Assembly (NCBI RefSeq): GCF_030580865.1
Contig: NZ_JAUQSY010000024.1
Span: forward strand, 1-57,278
Direction: 5' to 3'
From: Hymenobacter aranciens
GTDB lineage: Bacteria > Bacteroidota > Bacteroidia > Cytophagales > Hymenobacteraceae
Length of the DNA stretch: 57,278 nucleotides
The first letter of the stretch is position 1; each line of letters opens with the position of its first letter. Below the pieces are notes generated by a model, which searched no databases, was not told the origin of the DNA, and worked only from the letters and a program-made list of their open reading frames with translations. A program made the position numbers and the translations under genes. Of the stretch, positions 1 to 9,237 are shown piece by piece.

Positions 1-360
1 GACCTGGTCGTGCTGCGCGAGAAAGACAGCAATGGCAACTCCCTCGTGTTCGGCACCGGCACCAACCGCTACTGGAAGGTGTATCTGAATACTAGCACGG
101 TGTCGGGCACAACTCAGTTTGCCGAAGCTCCTTTTGCGCTTTACCCGAACCCTGTCACCTCACAATTCCTACTGACGGGGCTACCTGCCTTATCTGCTCA
201 GTACACCATATTGGACAACCTTGGCCGCACATTACAGTCAGGCAACTTTTTACCTACCAGCGAGCCCAAGGTGAACGTGCATGGCCTACCGTCAGGTTTG
301 TATCTGCTCCAGGTGAACCAAGCTGGCAGCAGCCGCACGCTACGATTTGTGAAAGAATAG
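1..360 (+). CDS. C-terminal part of a T9SS-sorted secreted protein (5'-truncated by the window)
   Basis: The frame is open from base 1 to the TAG at 358-360, so only the last 119 residues are seen. The final ~80 residues form a typical Bacteroidota type A T9SS sorting domain: FALYPNPVTSQFLLTGL opens it, followed by YTILDNLGRTLQSG and the closing GLPSGLYLLQV and LRFVKE strands. This domain directs export across the outer membrane and is usually cleaved when the protein is anchored or released. The function of the missing upstream part cannot be told. The segment is less GC-rich than the tail genes that follow. A strong terminator lies 29 bases after the stop, so it is not co-transcribed with them. 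Whether it belongs to the phage-like element or to the host is unclear. Confidence 0.85.
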   Translation, partial: DLVVLREKDSNGNSLVFGTGTNRYWKVYLNTSTVSGTTQFAEAPFALYPNPVTSQFLLTGLPALSAQYTILDNLGRTLQSGNFLPTSEPKVNVHGLPSGLYLLQVNQAGSSRTLRFVKE

Positions 361-388
361 CCGCCCGGTCGACCCTCGTCAACAATAG

Positions 389-416
389 GCCCCGCCCCAC
401 CCGGCGGGGCTTTTTT
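389..416 (+). terminator. Rho-independent terminator after the T9SS-domain gene
   Basis: A perfect 8-bp GC stem (GCCCCGCC / GGCGGGGC) with a 6-base loop is followed by six T. It separates the T9SS-domain gene from the phage tail block that starts at 458. Confidence 0.85.
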
Positions 417-457
417 GTGTCCTTTTCTCCCGTGGCAGGCGCCGGCAATTTCGTTGC

Positions 458-1264
458 ATGGAAACCCTGCAAATCGGCACCATCACCCGCCAGGTGCCCT
501 CCACCTGGAACGAACTGCGGCGCAAGCAGCTGCTGCCCCTCCTGGCTGAACTCTACGCCCCGGAGCGGCCCGGCCGCCGGCTGCGGCTGCTGGCCCTGCT
601 CACCGGCTTCCCGCTGCCCCTGCTCGGCACCCAGCCGGTGGTGGTGCTGGCCCAGCTGCTCCCGCTCACCAACTTCCTCTTTTCGGAGGAGCACCTGCTC
701 ACGGCCCAGCTGCTGCCCACCATCCAGCTTGCCGGCCGACTGCGGCGCCAGCGCACCTGGCACGGCCCGCGCGAGTACCTGCGCAACCTGCTCTTCGGCG
801 AGTTCATGTTTGCCGACACCTACTTCGTGCTCTACAGCCTCCAGCAGCGCCCGGAGCACCTCGATAAGTTCCTCACCGTGCTCTACCGCCCGGCCCAGGA
901 AGGCCTGGACGTGCACCACCCCGACTGGAAGGGCGACGTGCGCCAGCGCTTCAACGAGCACCAGCTCGACGCCCGCACCCCGCGCGTGGCCCAGGTGCCC
1001 GCCATTGAGAAGCTGGCCATCCTCACCTGGTATCGCGGCTGCCGCGCGCAGTTGGCCCTCGAATTTCCCGACGTGTTCCGCTCGGCCGAGGAGACCACCG
1101 ACGACGCCAAAGCCCCGGACTGGAGCCGCGTGCTACGCAAGCTCTCGGGCGGCGCCTTCGGCACGCTCCAGCAAACGGCCGAGCAGCCCCTGCGCCTCAT
1201 TCTGGCCGAAATGCAGGATGCGGCTGAGGAATATGACCGCCTTAAAAACCAGACCCGCACCTAG
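458..1264 (+). CDS. Phage tail-region protein, unknown function
   Basis: This 268-residue protein opens the tail block. It is largely helical and leucine-rich, with no signal peptide, no membrane segment and no catalytic motif I recognise. I chose ATG 458 because it is the first start after the terminator. The next gene begins 2 bases after its stop, so they are one transcript. Its position several genes before a tape-measure protein and its single long helical domain fit a structural or tail-assembly role, but this is inferred from location only. Confidence 0.6.
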   Translation: METLQIGTITRQVPSTWNELRRKQLLPLLAELYAPERPGRRLRLLALLTGFPLPLLGTQPVVVLAQLLPLTNFLFSEEHLLTAQLLPTIQLAGRLRRQRTWHGPREYLRNLLFGEFMFADTYFVLYSLQQRPEHLDKFLTVLYRPAQEGLDVHHPDWKGDVRQRFNEHQLDARTPRVAQVPAIEKLAILTWYRGCRAQLALEFPDVFRSAEETTDDAKAPDWSRVLRKLSGGAFGTLQQTAEQPLRLILAEMQDAAEEYDRLKNQTRT

Positions 1265-1266
1265 TT

Positions 1267-1800
1267 ATGCGCAATTCCGAGTATGCCGCCCTGTTCAAGG
1301 GCAAGGCCCAGACCCACCAGCTCATCCGCCACCGCGACGACTCGCCCCGCTTCGCCCGCATCATCGTCAGCATCGACCCGCTGCAGCGCCAGGTCGACCT
1401 GCTGGAGATGCAGGAAACCCTGCTCGGCCGGCTGCTCAAGCCCGGCGCCGGCGAGCAGGTGCTCGTGCTCGAGTCCCTGCAGACGCAGTACACCGACAAC
1501 CAGGGCGACAACTACCAGCGCCGCCGGCGGGGCGCCTTCTTCATCCTGGAGCAAGTGGCCAAAGGTCAGGACGCCTGGGATGTGCTTGACCGCACCGAGC
1601 AGACCGGCGAAGAAATACTGGGCGCCATCCTGGAAGACTACGCCGACGACGTGAAGGTGCGCTGGCCCATCAGCTCCATGAATGCCGACGCCGTGGGGCC
1701 GCTGCACGACGGCACCTGGTACGGCACCCGCTTCGACCTCGAATTTACCACCCCCGCCAACGCCGCCCTTACCTACCGGCCGGAGGCATTTACTGCGTAA
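1267..1800 (+). CDS. Phage tail-region protein, unknown function
   Basis: A 177-residue soluble protein starting 2 bases after the preceding stop and ending 3 bases before the next start, clearly part of the same operon. It is rich in charged residues (KGKAQTHQLIRHRDDSPR near the N-terminus) and has mixed alpha/beta character. No catalytic signature or known domain is evident. A structural role (tail tube connector or minor tail protein) is plausible from context but not shown by the sequence. Confidence 0.6.
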   Translation: MRNSEYAALFKGKAQTHQLIRHRDDSPRFARIIVSIDPLQRQVDLLEMQETLLGRLLKPGAGEQVLVLESLQTQYTDNQGDNYQRRRRGAFFILEQVAKGQDAWDVLDRTEQTGEEILGAILEDYADDVKVRWPISSMNADAVGPLHDGTWYGTRFDLEFTTPANAALTYRPEAFTA

Positions 1801-1803
1801 GCC

Positions 1804-3729
1804 ATGCTGATAGAGTTAATTACCTACTGGACAATCAGCGGCACCTACGGCAGCCAGGCCGACCAGGTGTACGGCACCTATTACGAGGCCGAGACCTGGT
1901 ATTTCGACACGGCCACGCGCCAGGTCGTGCACACCCCGCGCCCGCTCGGCGGCTTCTACCAGCAGGAGCAGTCGGCCGGCGACCCGCCGCCCACGAGCTA
2001 CAACCGGCCCACCACGGAGGAGTTCCACTTCTACGCTACCGGCGCCGACCGCATCGGCTTCTTCCACGACGGCGTGGGCGGCTTCACCACCGTCATCGAC
2101 ACGCTCACCATCAGCACGCAGGTCGTTAACAACCCCTGCTTCGGCAACCGCCTAGGCCAGATTCTGGTGGCCGTGGGGGGACTGACTGGCCCCTTCACCT
2201 ACGCCTGGGACGACGGCCCCACCACCCGCGACCGCAGCCTGGTGGCCGCCGGCGGCTACCGCCTAACCGTGCGCGACGTGAGCGGGGCCGTGGCCTCCGC
2301 CCTGGTCACCGTGGGCGAAAACCCGGAAATCCTCGTTGTCGTGAGCAAGACCGGCGGCGACGTGAGCCTGCAAGTGAGTGGCGGCACGTCTCCCTACTCC
2401 CTCCTCTGGAGCGATGGCGCCACCACGGCCAACCGGCTGGGCCTGGCCGCCGGCCCCTACTCCTGCACCATTACCGACGCCGTGGGCTGCAGCAAAACGG
2501 TAGAGGTGCTGGTGAACGTCAACCAGTTTTTCTGGTCGCGCAACCCCATCGTGCTGGCCCTCGACGCCGGCGCCGCCTACCGCGCTAACCCCGCCACCAA
2601 GCCCAACCTCACCTTTTTGTGCGAGGTCTGGCTGGAGACAGCGTACCTGAGCGGGGTGTTTGAGCAGGTCGGCCCGGCGCTGGAGCAGCCGGCCGACGCC
2701 CAGGGCCGCACCGTGTTCGACGTGCAGGCCCTGCTCGACGCCTACCTGGACTGGCACGTGCCGGCGCCCACGCAGTTTGGGTTGCAGCGGGCCGACCCGC
2801 TGTTCCGCCGCTTCTACCTGGCCCACGCGGAGAGCTTCGGCACGCCGGCCGTGCGCGCGGGCACCACCGTGCGCGCCCAGAACTACGTGGTCAAAGGCGG
2901 GCTGAGCTTCTACGAGCAACAGGCCCGCACCTGGCACAACAGCTACCAGCCCAGCGTGCGCCCCTTCCTCACCTGGGAGCCGCCCACTAAGTCCGTGCTG
3001 CTCGACCAGCCCGAGTACCTCTATTACCAGGCCCAGCCGCTGGCCCCCGACGTGCTGCTGCGCGTGCGCGTCATTTTTGCCGATGGCACCACGCACGTGA
3101 GCAACTACGGTAGCGCCAGCCAGGTGCAACAATACGAGGTGTACGCCGGGGCCGTGGGCTACGCCCAGCTGGGCCTGGGCCGCCTCGACCGGCCCGCCAA
3201 CCCGGTGCGGGCCTGGGAAGTCTTCGTGATGACGCCCGCCGGCACGCCGCTCAGCGAGGTGCGCCGCTACGAACTCGACCGCCGGCACTTCGCCCACCGG
3301 CGCTTCTTCCTCTTCGCCACCAGCCTGGGCGGCATGGCCACCTTCGCGGCCCTGGGCGAGGCCCAGCTCGACGTGGAGGTGAGGGGCGAGGAGGCCGCTC
3401 GCACGCTGCCCCCCAGCTACGACCCCCTGCGCGGCGACACGCTGGTGCTCGAGCGCAGCCTGCGTCCGGCGCTGAAGGTGGCCAGCTCCTTCCGCACCCG
3501 CGCCCAGCAGACCGCCGCCCAGGACTTGCTGCTCAGCCAGCGCGTGCTGCTGCTCAGCCGCGACGGGCGCTGGCTGCCGGGCGTGGTGAAGGCCAAAAAC
3601 GCCACGCTGTTCGACGAGAGCAAGGCCGTGCCCACGCTGGAGTTTGAGTTCTACCTGCCCACTGAGCGCCTGTTCACGCCCCCGTTGGGCACCGACCAGG
3701 TCACTTACACTACACCATTGCTGCCATGA
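1804..3729 (+). CDS. Large phage tail/baseplate-type protein with SprB-like repeats
   Basis: This 641-residue protein has three visible parts. Residues 1-105 are an unassigned N-terminal region. Residues ~110-245 contain two SprB/PKD-like beta repeats with the pattern PFTYAWDDG...TTRDRSL.AGGYRLTVRD and PYSLLWSDGATTANRLGL.AGPYSCTITD, a module best known from Bacteroidota surface adhesins such as the gliding adhesin SprB. Residues ~250-641 are a long beta-rich unassigned region. There is no signal peptide or sorting domain, which fits a virion component and not a T9SS cargo. The stop overlaps the next start (ATGA), so translation is coupled. I infer a tail-tip or fibre-like role in which the Ig-like repeats contact the host surface. 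Confidence 0.65.
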   Translation: MLIELITYWTISGTYGSQADQVYGTYYEAETWYFDTATRQVVHTPRPLGGFYQQEQSAGDPPPTSYNRPTTEEFHFYATGADRIGFFHDGVGGFTTVIDTLTISTQVVNNPCFGNRLGQILVAVGGLTGPFTYAWDDGPTTRDRSLVAAGGYRLTVRDVSGAVASALVTVGENPEILVVVSKTGGDVSLQVSGGTSPYSLLWSDGATTANRLGLAAGPYSCTITDAVGCSKTVEVLVNVNQFFWSRNPIVLALDAGAAYRANPATKPNLTFLCEVWLETAYLSGVFEQVGPALEQPADAQGRTVFDVQALLDAYLDWHVPAPTQFGLQRADPLFRRFYLAHAESFGTPAVRAGTTVRAQNYVVKGGLSFYEQQARTWHNSYQPSVRPFLTWEPPTKSVLLDQPEYLYYQAQPLAPDVLLRVRVIFADGTTHVSNYGSASQVQQYEVYAGAVGYAQLGLGRLDRPANPVRAWEVFVMTPAGTPLSEVRRYELDRRHFAHRRFFLFATSLGGMATFAALGEAQLDVEVRGEEAARTLPPSYDPLRGDTLVLERSLRPALKVASSFRTRAQQTAAQDLLLSQRVLLLSRDGRWLPGVVKAKNATLFDESKAVPTLEFEFYLPTERLFTPPLGTDQVTYTTPLLP

Positions 3730-5219
3730 TTGGACTGAAAGTCGCCGGCGGCTGGCTCGACCTGGCCGCCGGCACCATCTCGATGGAAATCAACAACCCG
3801 CTCTTCGACACGGAGTCCGTGCCGGGCACCATCACTTACCCCTTCGCCCTGGTGCTCTCGCCCGACAACCTGGTGCGCCTGAACTTCCCGCACCTGCGCG
3901 CCGACCAGGGTGAGCGGGTGGCACCCGAGCCGACCGAGTTTTACATTGATGGGGTGATGCGCTGGGTGGGCAGCCTGGTGTACCTGGAGCACGACGAGGA
4001 GCGTGCCCAGCTGCTCTACAACTTCGTGGCCGAGGCCGCCGACCTGCAGAGCCGCATCGCCGGCCGGCAGCTGCGCGACCTGGCCCTGGGTGACGTGCCG
4101 CTGGTGCTCACCCACGACGCGGCCGACTACGCCCTGCCCTGCCTGGTCAACAGCCAGTTCTACGAGGCCGAGAAGGCGCCGGACTACTGCGGCGTGGTCA
4201 ACCAGTACACCGGCGGCACCTACCGGCCGACGCTGTATCCGGGCAACGGGGCCGTGCTGCACTCGCCCATCGTGCCCTTCCTGCGCCTGGTGCCATTGCT
4301 ACGCCGGGTGCTGGCGGCCGTGGGCTACGGCCTGAGCGGCGAGTGGCTGAACGAGCCCGAGGTGCAGGCGCTGGTTATCTACTCGAACCGCGCGGCCGAG
4401 GAGGCCGATGCCAGCCTGCCGGCGACCATCACGCTCAGCCAGTATGTGCCCGACATGGAGGTGGCCACGCTGCTGCTGGCCCTCCAGAAGTTCTTCGGCC
4501 TGGCCTACACCTTCCACCCGGTGCGCCGGGAGCTGCGCATCCGCACGCTGCGCGACGTGCTGGCCGACCCGGCGTACCAGGTGCGCACCGGCGGGCCGGC
4601 CCGCTCGACGGCCGTCACCCAGCAGGGCTTCGTGCTGACGATGGCCACCCCGGGCGACGACCTGGACAAGTCGCTCGGCACCAGCTGGGCCACCCTGCGC
4701 GTGGGCGGAGGCCAGCAGGAGCTGCAAGTGGAGGCGGGCACGCTGCATGTCGTGCCCACACGCGACCCGATTTTCACCGACCGGGAGTGGCTCGTGCCCT
4801 GCGCGGAGGCCAAGGGCGCCAGCCTGGCCTACGAAACGGGCGACGACTCCAGTGTGGGCCTGTTCCTACTGCTCGACCGCGGCCTGCAGCCCGACAAGCT
4901 GGGCCAGCTCTACCCGCTGGCCACCTGGGGCCGCGAGAACGGCGACGGCTTCCCGGTGGGCGCCAGCACGCTGCACTGGGATGGCTCCTTCGGCCTATAC
5001 GCCACCTGGCACCAGGCCTGGCTGGACTTCCTCGACCGGGCCACCACGAAGGAGCGCGCCATGCAGCTGCGCGTGGGTGCCCTGCTCACCCTCGACCCCA
5101 CCCGCAAGGAACTGGTCGACGGCAAGAAGTACCTCTGGGAGAAGGTGTCGCTCAACCTGAGCACCACCGGCACCCCCCTCGAAACTGCCCAATTCACTTA
5201 CCGCTACTGCCGCTTATGA
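3726..5219 (+). CDS. Phage tail protein, probably baseplate or tail-hub component
   Basis: A 497-residue protein whose ATG overlaps the stop of the gene before it and whose stop overlaps the start of the gene after it. The N-terminus (LAAGTISMEINNPLFDT, then ITYPFALVLSPDN) is beta-rich and of the kind found in uncharacterised Bacteroidota prophage tail proteins. The middle (~residues 235-290) is helical with TLLLALQKFFGLAYTFHP. No enzymatic motif is seen. Position and size fit a hub or baseplate-like structural protein, but the precise role is inferred. Confidence 0.6.
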   Translation: MIGLKVAGGWLDLAAGTISMEINNPLFDTESVPGTITYPFALVLSPDNLVRLNFPHLRADQGERVAPEPTEFYIDGVMRWVGSLVYLEHDEERAQLLYNFVAEAADLQSRIAGRQLRDLALGDVPLVLTHDAADYALPCLVNSQFYEAEKAPDYCGVVNQYTGGTYRPTLYPGNGAVLHSPIVPFLRLVPLLRRVLAAVGYGLSGEWLNEPEVQALVIYSNRAAEEADASLPATITLSQYVPDMEVATLLLALQKFFGLAYTFHPVRRELRIRTLRDVLADPAYQVRTGGPARSTAVTQQGFVLTMATPGDDLDKSLGTSWATLRVGGGQQELQVEAGTLHVVPTRDPIFTDREWLVPCAEAKGASLAYETGDDSSVGLFLLLDRGLQPDKLGQLYPLATWGRENGDGFPVGASTLHWDGSFGLYATWHQAWLDFLDRATTKERAMQLRVGALLTLDPTRKELVDGKKYLWEKVSLNLSTTGTPLETAQFTYRYCRL

Positions 5220-5656
5220 GCACTCCCTCCACCCCGCGCGAGCTGGCCACGGCCTGGCTCGACATCACCGTCGAGCGCTTCGTGGCCAACATGAAGGCGC
5301 TCAGGATTCAGAACACCGGCACGCTGCTGGCCTCCTTTAAAAAGGAAGTCGTAGGTGGCGCTGAGGGCGACCCGCTGAAGCTGCGTCTCTCTTACGCCCT
5401 GTATGGCAAGTTCGTCGACATGGGCGTCGGGCGGGGCCACGGCAAGGGCGTCACCAAAGGCGACGACGGCTACGACCGCCTGCGCAATTCGCGGGGCAAG
5501 CTCCGCCGGCAGAAGCGCAAGCCCCGGGCCTGGTATTCGAAGGAAGTGGCCTTCCAGACCAAGCGCCTCTCCGAATTGATGCTCAGCCTCTACGGGCAGT
5601 TATACGTCACCCGCGCTACCGACGCCCTACCCGGCGAGGTGGCCATCAACTTTTAA
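5216..5656 (+). CDS. Small phage protein, possible tail-completion / HK97-gp10-like
   Basis: ATG 5216 overlaps the TGA of the preceding gene. The 146-residue product has a helical N-terminus, a central LYGKFVDMGVGRGHGKG segment and a basic region (GKLRRQKRKPRAWYSKE). The 'yg.fvdmGvGrgh' pattern followed by a basic stretch resembles small head-tail joining or tail-completion proteins in Bacteroidota prophages. It lies 17 bases upstream of the tape-measure gene, the usual vicinity for such proteins. The same frame stays open further upstream, but inside the preceding gene and without supporting homology, so I use the coupled start. Confidence 0.6.
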   Translation: MSTPSTPRELATAWLDITVERFVANMKALRIQNTGTLLASFKKEVVGGAEGDPLKLRLSYALYGKFVDMGVGRGHGKGVTKGDDGYDRLRNSRGKLRRQKRKPRAWYSKEVAFQTKRLSELMLSLYGQLYVTRATDALPGEVAINF

Positions 5657-5673
5657 CTTTTAACGCTGGCCCA

Positions 5674-8600
5674 ATGGCTACTGACAAAGAACAACGGGAG
5701 GTTGAAATAGTCCTCAAAGCCCAGGAGGCCAACGCCTCCATCAAGGACATGGCTGCCGGCGTGGCGCTGATGAATAATCAGCTCGCCAAGATGGCCCAGG
5801 ACGACCCGCGCCGGGAGCAGCTCAAGCAGGATTTCCAGCAGCTGAGCACCCGCGTGGGCGAGGCCCGCGCGGAGCTCAAGGACATGAGCCACACCTCTGC
5901 CGAGGTGGTGCTCAACGGCCAGAAAGTGAGTGCCTCCTTCAACGAGATGGAGAAGGCCGCCAAAACCCTGGAGGCCCAGCTCAACGACCTCTCGGCCGAC
6001 GACCCCGGCCGGAAAAAGATGCTCGCCGACTACCAGGCCCTGCAGGAGCGTATCGAAGGCGTGAAACAGGAAATGGGCAGCGCCACGCAGGAGAGCAGCG
6101 TCTTCACCCAGGCCCTGGCCTTCGCCGGCGTCACGGTCGGGGCCGAAGCCGTGCTGGAGGGCGTCATGGAACTGGGGCAGGAAATCATGGCCACCACGAA
6201 GGAGGTCGAGACCCTGCGCAGCTCCATCAACACGATGACCGGCGCCGCCGGCGCCGACCTGGACGGGCTCACCACGTCGGTGCTGGCCACGGCCCGCACC
6301 TTCGGCCAGGACTACAACGAGGTGCTGGTCGCCAGCAACACGCTCAGCAAGCAGATGGGTGTCAGCCAGCAGGAGGCTATGCGGCTGATTCAGCAGGGCT
6401 TCCTGGCCGGGGCCGACGCCGGCGGCGACTTCCTCGACCAGGTAAAGGAGTACGCGCCGCAATTCAAGGCCGCCGGCTACGAGGCCGACCAGTTTATCGG
6501 CCACATTACCAATGCCTCATTGGGGGGGGTCTTCGACGACAAGGGCGCCGACGTGGTGAAGGAGTTCGGCCTGCGCATCCGGGAGCAGACGACGGCCACC
6601 ACCGACGCCATGCAGGCGGCTTTCGGCGCCGAGTTTACCAACGACATCTTCGGGGGCATTAAAAACGGCAGCCTGACGGTGCAGCAGGCCCTGCAGCGGG
6701 TGAGCAAGGAAATGGACGAGACCAAAATCCCGGCCAACCAGCTCCAGACCGTGATTGCCGACGTGTTCGGCGGGCCGGGCGAGGACGCCGGCCTGGCCTA
6801 CCTGCAGTCGCTGAAAAACGTGGGCAAGGGCGTGGACGAGATGGTCGACAAAACCAACGCCTACACCCAGCGCCAGGAGCGGCTGCTGGTTTCGCAGACC
6901 GAGCTGGCCGAAGCCCAGAACGAGCTGACCAAGCAACTGGAGGGCAGCGGCACGGCGATGGATACGCTGGCCAACCAGGGCATGACCATGCTCTACACCC
7001 TGCTGGCCTCGCTGGCCACCACCTTCGACGAGTTGGTGCAGCCGGTAAAGGACATCTGGAACTCGCTGCTGGAGCTGGGCCAGTCAATGGGCTGGGTCAG
7101 CGAGAAGGGCCTCACGGCCAAAGGCGTGGCGCAGGCCCTGGGCGACGTCATCCACTGGCTGCTGACGCCCACGCGGCTGCTTTGGGGCCTGTTGGCCGAC
7201 ATCACGAAGGCCACCGTGGCGTGGGCCGAGAAGTCCGACTTCGCGCGGGGCGTGCTCGTGGCCCTGACGGCACCCATTCGTGATTTGTACGAGCTACTCA
7301 CCAACGGCCCGGCGTACTTCGCCGGCTTCTCGGCCGCGGCCGAGAGCAGCTTCGGCACCATCGGCCGGGCCTGGCGCCTGGTGAAGAACCGCGAGTTCGG
7401 GGCAGCGGCCACCGAGATGGGCGACCTGGGCAAAAAGGCCGGCGACGCCTTTTCGATGGCCTTTGACCAGGCGCTGGTGGTGAAGGCGAAGGCCGACGCC
7501 GCCGATGGCAGTGGCGAGAAGAAGCAGGAGCAACTGGATAAACGCGACCAGAGCGGCGACGGGCAAACCGAAGCTGACCGCGCCAAAGCCGAGAAGGCCG
7601 CCAAGACCGCCCGCGACAAGGCCGAGCGGGAGCGCAAGGCCGAGGCGCTGAAGGCCGCCCAGGAGCGCCTCAACGACTTGAAGCAATGGGTGAAGGAGGA
7701 AGGACAGGTGCTGGAGCAGCGCAATGCCCTGCGCGACTCGCTTGACCAGGTCGCCTACACCGACGAGGCCCTGCGCCGGCAGCAGCAGGAGCAGAAGATT
7801 CTCGACCAGGCCACGGCCCATCTTGATAAGCTCACCGGCAAGGAGGTCGATTACAGCACCCGGGTGCTCGACATCGTCAAGGAGCGCGACCTGCAGCTGC
7901 GCGAGCTGGCCGCCAAGTTTGCCGAGCAGGATAAGAAAGAGGCTGAGCAGGCGCTCGACGAGAAAATCAAACTCAATGAGGCGCAGTTGGAGGTTGAGCT
8001 GGCCCAGCTCGAGCTGCTGCGTACGCAGGCGGCCGAGTATGCCACCCGCGACCGGGAGGACGAGCTGGCGAAGCGCGACGAGAAAACGGCCCAGGCGGAT
8101 GCCGACATGCTCGACGAGCTGGCCCGCGCGGAACTGAAGGTAGCCAACGGTGTCGTCACCCAGCAGAGCTACGACGACGCCATTTTCGACGTGAAGCAGG
8201 CGGCCCGGGAGCGGGAGCTGGCCTATATCAGGGAGAAAAACGGCGAGGAGTCAGCCGAGTATAAGAAGCTGCTGGCCGAGAAGCTCAGAGCCCAGGCCGA
8301 CCACACGACGAAGGCGAAGAAGACGGAGGACGACCTGGCCAGATTCAAGGGCAAGCTCGCCGAGGCGGATAAGTTCATGAACAGCGACAACGTCAAGTTC
8401 CTGGAGGAGAGCATCGGCAAGCAGACGGTACTGTACAAGACCTTCCAGGTGGCGCGCAAGGCCCTGGCCATCGCCAACATCGGCATGTCGCTGGTGGATG
8501 AAATCCAGCAGTATTGGGCCACGGCCGCCGGCATGGGGCCGGTTGCCGGCCCCATCTACGGCATCGGCATGAGCGGGCTGGCCACCATTCGGAGTGGCAT

Positions 8601-9117
8601 GGCCATCGCCAAAGTGTCCGGCTTCCGGGAGGGCGGCGCCACCGGCGAGGGCGTGGTGGTGCAGCGCCCCAACATGGGCGGCCTGCTCGACGTGGTCAGC
8701 GCGGCCACCGGCCTGCGCATCGGCACCGGCGGCCAGCTCACCGACGCCCAGGGCTACGAGGTGGCCGGCGTCGTGCACAAAAACGAGTACGTCATCCCGG
8801 AGTGGATGCGCGCCGACCCGCAGGTGATGCAGGTCGAGAACTGGCTCGAGGCCCGCCGGCAGCGCGGCTTCTACGAGGGCGGCCCCACGTCGGCGGGCAG
8901 CCGGCCGGCCGCGGCCGGCGACGAGCAGCCGCGGCCCGACCAGGCTGCTGGCGACCCGCGCCTGGTGCAGGTGCTGGAGTCGCTCGACCAGCGCTTGCGC
9001 CAGGTGGAGCAGTGGCCCGAGCGGCTCGACGTCGGGCTCGACCTCATCCAACTGGACCGCGCCCAGAAAAAGCTGAAGCAGGTCATGACGAACACCGGCA
9101 TAAAATCGTCCGACTAG
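5674..9117 (+). CDS. Phage tail tape-measure protein
   Basis: At 1147 residues this is by far the longest gene of the block. Residues 1-140 are coiled-coil (repeated MNNQLAKM, MEKAAKTLEAQL). Residues ~145-350 resemble the tape-measure core (ALAFAGVTVGAEAVLEGVMELG, then FGQDYNEVLVASNTLSKQMG). A hydrophobic stretch lies at ~430-560 (MLYTLLASLATTFDELVQPV). Residues ~610-920 are a very charged coiled coil rich in K, E, A and R, and the C-terminal ~230 residues are Gly-rich. Such proteins set tail length and are threaded through the tail tube. Here the gene is the last of the tail block and is followed by a terminator, whereas baseplate genes usually come after it. Confidence 0.88.
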   Translation: MATDKEQREVEIVLKAQEANASIKDMAAGVALMNNQLAKMAQDDPRREQLKQDFQQLSTRVGEARAELKDMSHTSAEVVLNGQKVSASFNEMEKAAKTLEAQLNDLSADDPGRKKMLADYQALQERIEGVKQEMGSATQESSVFTQALAFAGVTVGAEAVLEGVMELGQEIMATTKEVETLRSSINTMTGAAGADLDGLTTSVLATARTFGQDYNEVLVASNTLSKQMGVSQQEAMRLIQQGFLAGADAGGDFLDQVKEYAPQFKAAGYEADQFIGHITNASLGGVFDDKGADVVKEFGLRIREQTTATTDAMQAAFGAEFTNDIFGGIKNGSLTVQQALQRVSKEMDETKIPANQLQTVIADVFGGPGEDAGLAYLQSLKNVGKGVDEMVDKTNAYTQRQERLLVSQTELAEAQNELTKQLEGSGTAMDTLANQGMTMLYTLLASLATTFDELVQPVKDIWNSLLELGQSMGWVSEKGLTAKGVAQALGDVIHWLLTPTRLLWGLLADITKATVAWAEKSDFARGVLVALTAPIRDLYELLTNGPAYFAGFSAAAESSFGTIGRAWRLVKNREFGAAATEMGDLGKKAGDAFSMAFDQALVVKAKADAADGSGEKKQEQLDKRDQSGDGQTEADRAKAEKAAKTARDKAERERKAEALKAAQERLNDLKQWVKEEGQVLEQRNALRDSLDQVAYTDEALRRQQQEQKILDQATAHLDKLTGKEVDYSTRVLDIVKERDLQLRELAAKFAEQDKKEAEQALDEKIKLNEAQLEVELAQLELLRTQAAEYATRDREDELAKRDEKTAQADADMLDELARAELKVANGVVTQQSYDDAIFDVKQAARERELAYIREKNGEESAEYKKLLAEKLRAQADHTTKAKKTEDDLARFKGKLAEADKFMNSDNVKFLEESIGKQTVLYKTFQVARKALAIANIGMSLVDEIQQYWATAAGMGPVAGPIYGIGMSGLATIRSGMAIAKVSGFREGGATGEGVVVQRPNMGGLLDVVSAATGLRIGTGGQLTDAQGYEVAGVVHKNEYVIPEWMRADPQVMQVENWLEARRQRGFYEGGPTSAGSRPAAAGDEQPRPDQAAGDPRLVQVLESLDQRLRQVEQWPERLDVGLDLIQLDRAQKKLKQVMTNTGIKSSD

Positions 9118-9138
9118 GCGTTCGAAAAACCTGCCGAA

Positions 9139-9173
9139 AAAAGGCCCCAAAAACCAGCGTTTTTGAGGCCTTT
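9139..9173 (+). terminator. Terminator closing the tail operon
   Basis: AAAGGCC...GGCCTTT and an inner AAAAA/TTTTT pair form an imperfect hairpin 20 bases after the tape-measure stop. It separates the GC-rich tail block from the AT-richer TIR gene. Confidence 0.65.
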
Positions 9174-9204
9174 GGCGTGGGTCAGATTATTGTTCGGAAA
9201 ACAG

Positions 9205-9212
9205 TAGTTTTG
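9205..9212 (+). promoter_or_regulatory. Candidate -7 box (TAGTTTTG) for the TIR gene
   Basis: The octamer matches the Bacteroidota -7 consensus TAnnTTTG and lies 25 bases before the ATG at 9238. No TTG is found at the expected 17-23 base distance upstream, so this is a half-supported promoter. It would let the TIR gene be expressed independently of the tail genes. Confidence 0.35.
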
Positions 9213-9237
9213 GGAATCACTAAACGACTCAAAACTC

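Noticed and set aside
254..961. Long minus-strand open frame over the first tail gene
   Set aside because: Shadow of the high-GC coding strand; the plus-strand gene is supported by operon spacing.
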